Origin: Flavobacteriales bacterium
GTDB lineage: Bacteria > Bacteroidota > Bacteroidia > Flavobacteriales_C > GCA-002722245
NCBI GenBank assembly: GCA_023251075.1
Contig: JAHEZM010000016.1
Location: forward strand, 1 to 64,000
Reading direction: 5' to 3'
Length of the DNA stretch: 64,000 bases
The notes below the pieces were generated by a model. That model was not told the origin of the DNA, ran no database searches, and was given only the letters and a program-made list of their open reading frames with translations. Of the stretch, positions 63,292 through 64,000 are shown piece by piece (positions within the stretch are counted from its first letter, which is position 1; every line of letters begins with the position of its first letter). The translations under genes were made by a program, and so were the position numbers.

Positions 63292-63355
63292 AACCACAGT
63301 GGCACAGAGAAACAGAGACTCACAGAGACAAACAATAATTTCATGCTCACAGAGG
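63292..63355. repeat. CACAGAG-type short tandem-like repeat
   Basis: CACAGAG or near copies occur at 63303, 63310, 63321 and 63348. Similar scraps appear near 13395 and 21868. This looks like the degenerate CACAGAG repeat common in intergenic DNA. The rest of 63201-63429 holds nothing I recognise. Confidence 0.5.
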
Positions 63356-63429
63356 CATTGCATTTACTATGAGTTCACTGAGAGTAGCGCCCAGAAAAAG
63401 TTGTATTTTATTACAGAACACTCACAGCA

Positions 63430-63786
63430 TCAATATTCAAAACAACTAATTGTTAAAGCGATATCTAATTCCGCGATTTTTTTAAGCTGAACCTTCGAGA
63501 TTTCCCAATTGCACTGCCCCTGATATTTCAGATCTGCATGGATAATAAGTTCTTCTGCACCAGCATCACGAATTTCTATAATATTTTCATCTATTAATCT
63601 CAGTAAAGCACTTAAGTCATTAGATGAAATTTCTGCATGTGAGTATGGGCTTTTCTTGTTTTTGTATCTTCCTTTACTAAGAATTGTCCCTTTTTCAATA
63701 ATGTTTTTCAAATTTAGTCCTTTTGACAGAAGAGTTTTTGGGTTAAAATTATTCCCACTAAACGAACAGGTAATTATTATTTCCAT
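63430..63786 (-). CDS. Small DUF4279-like protein
   Basis: The ATG at 63786 gives 118 residues without signal peptide or membrane helix. The pattern EIIITCSFSGNNFNPKTLL, then LSKGRYKNKKSP, then LLRLIDENI and a C-terminal ISKVQLKKIAELDIALTI resembles the DUF4279 family (two-strand start, KG, central helix and a final LA-LG-beta segment). That family includes proteins found near toxin and immunity genes. The match is by eye and weak. It lies 20 bases from the permease stop. Confidence 0.55.
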   Translation of the reverse strand: MEIIITCSFSGNNFNPKTLLSKGLNLKNIIEKGTILSKGRYKNKKSPYSHAEISSNDLSALLRLIDENIIEIRDAGAEELIIHADLKYQGQCNWEISKVQLKKIAELDIALTISCFEY

Positions 63787-63806
63787 AATAAACAAACGGT
63801 ATTCAT

Positions 63807-64000
63807 TTATTTTTTCTGTCTTGGGTCCAATGCATCAGTCAAACCTTCACCTATTAAATTGAAAAAAGTCACCACTAAAAAGATGGCGATACCAGGAGTT
63901 AGAATAAGCCAATGGGCATGTTGATTGCTGCGACCGGCATTGAGCAATGATCCCCAAGTAACATCTTCCGGAGCTACACCAATTCCTAGAAAAGAAAGTG
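63807..64000 (-). CDS. Oligo/dipeptide ABC transporter permease, C-terminal part
   Basis: The reverse strand is open from the window edge to TAA at 63807. The 63 residues seen are the end of an OppC/DppC-type permease: LSFLGIGVAPEDVTWGSLLN (the EAA-loop end), a last membrane helix WLILTPGIAIFLVVTFFNLI, and GEGLTDALDPRQKK, the conserved end of this family. The rest lies beyond the window. Confidence 0.92.
   Translation of the reverse strand, partial: LSFLGIGVAPEDVTWGSLLNAGRSNQHAHWLILTPGIAIFLVVTFFNLIGEGLTDALDPRQKK

Overview
The window is chromosomal DNA of a member of the Bacteroidota, AT-rich, with densely packed genes on both strands. Several things point there: promoters of the TTTG-N18-20-TAnnTTTG type (clearest in front of the RNase P RNA gene), almost no Shine-Dalgarno sequences, families typical of the phylum (GLPGLI/DUF4412 lipoprotein, TPR-PD40-OmpA proteins resembling PorE, DUF5362, TIGR02757, murein peptide ligase Mpl, the MoxR-DUF58-DUF4129-DUF4350-SpoIIM cluster) and the decayed end of a gene that still encodes a type IX secretion sorting domain. 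I cannot place it below phylum with confidence.

Layout. 1-3.6 kb (minus): lysC-lysA and a secreted protein of unknown function, then an RRM RNA-binding protein. 3.7-13.4 kb: a SanA-like membrane protein, a porin with a Tat-exported Rieske lipoprotein, tex, mpl, a TPR protein with a metallo-beta-lactamase-fold hydrolase, sucC, and a LolD-type ATPase. 13.4-18.2 kb: a 55-residue gene not previously called, a YgiQ radical SAM protein whose reading frame continues past its stop, an outer-membrane barrel, a lipoprotein/ECF sigma/zinc anti-sigma operon, and rnpB. 18.3-25.4 kb: an assimilatory sulfite-reduction operon (sulfite reductase, cobA, met8, moeB-rhodanese, cysH) interrupted by an ankyrin protein, a broken 5' piece of a second met8, and a DUF1016 (YhcG) nuclease. 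25.5-33.7 kb: the MoxR cluster flanked by two RDD membrane proteins. 33.9-38.6 kb (minus): guaA, a LysM/periplasmic-binding lipoprotein, hemF and TIGR02757. 38.7-44 kb: an unknown protein, a HigBA-type toxin-antitoxin pair with a palindromic operator, a cyclophilin/beta-propeller/pepD operon, and a nuclease-fold protein that has lost its catalytic histidine. 44-53 kb (plus): recR with a fused glycosyltransferase, an E2 acyltransferase, two PorE-like proteins, and a DnaQ-type exonuclease. 53-64 kb: a GT39 glycosyltransferase with an ABC-F ATPase, a metallophosphoesterase, the type IX sorting-domain remnant, class I fumarase, the CoA-binding/recF/DUF721/WYL operon, a small unknown protein, and the end of an oligopeptide permease gene.

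Most genes are housekeeping: lysine and peptidoglycan precursors, the TCA cycle (sucC, fumarase, E2), sulfur and siroheme, GMP, haem, and DNA repair. The accessory signal sits at four places: the scarred sulfite operon, the toxin-antitoxin pair, three large inverted-repeat elements in intergenic gaps (26.6, 33.7-33.9 and 53.0 kb), and the sorting-domain remnant. I found no complete new system. The most informative oddities are the duplicated met8 start beside the nuclease, the three-tier nested palindrome, the nuclease-fold protein lacking its histidine, the in-frame tail after the YgiQ stop, and promoters that would make guaA and the ABC-F gene leaderless.
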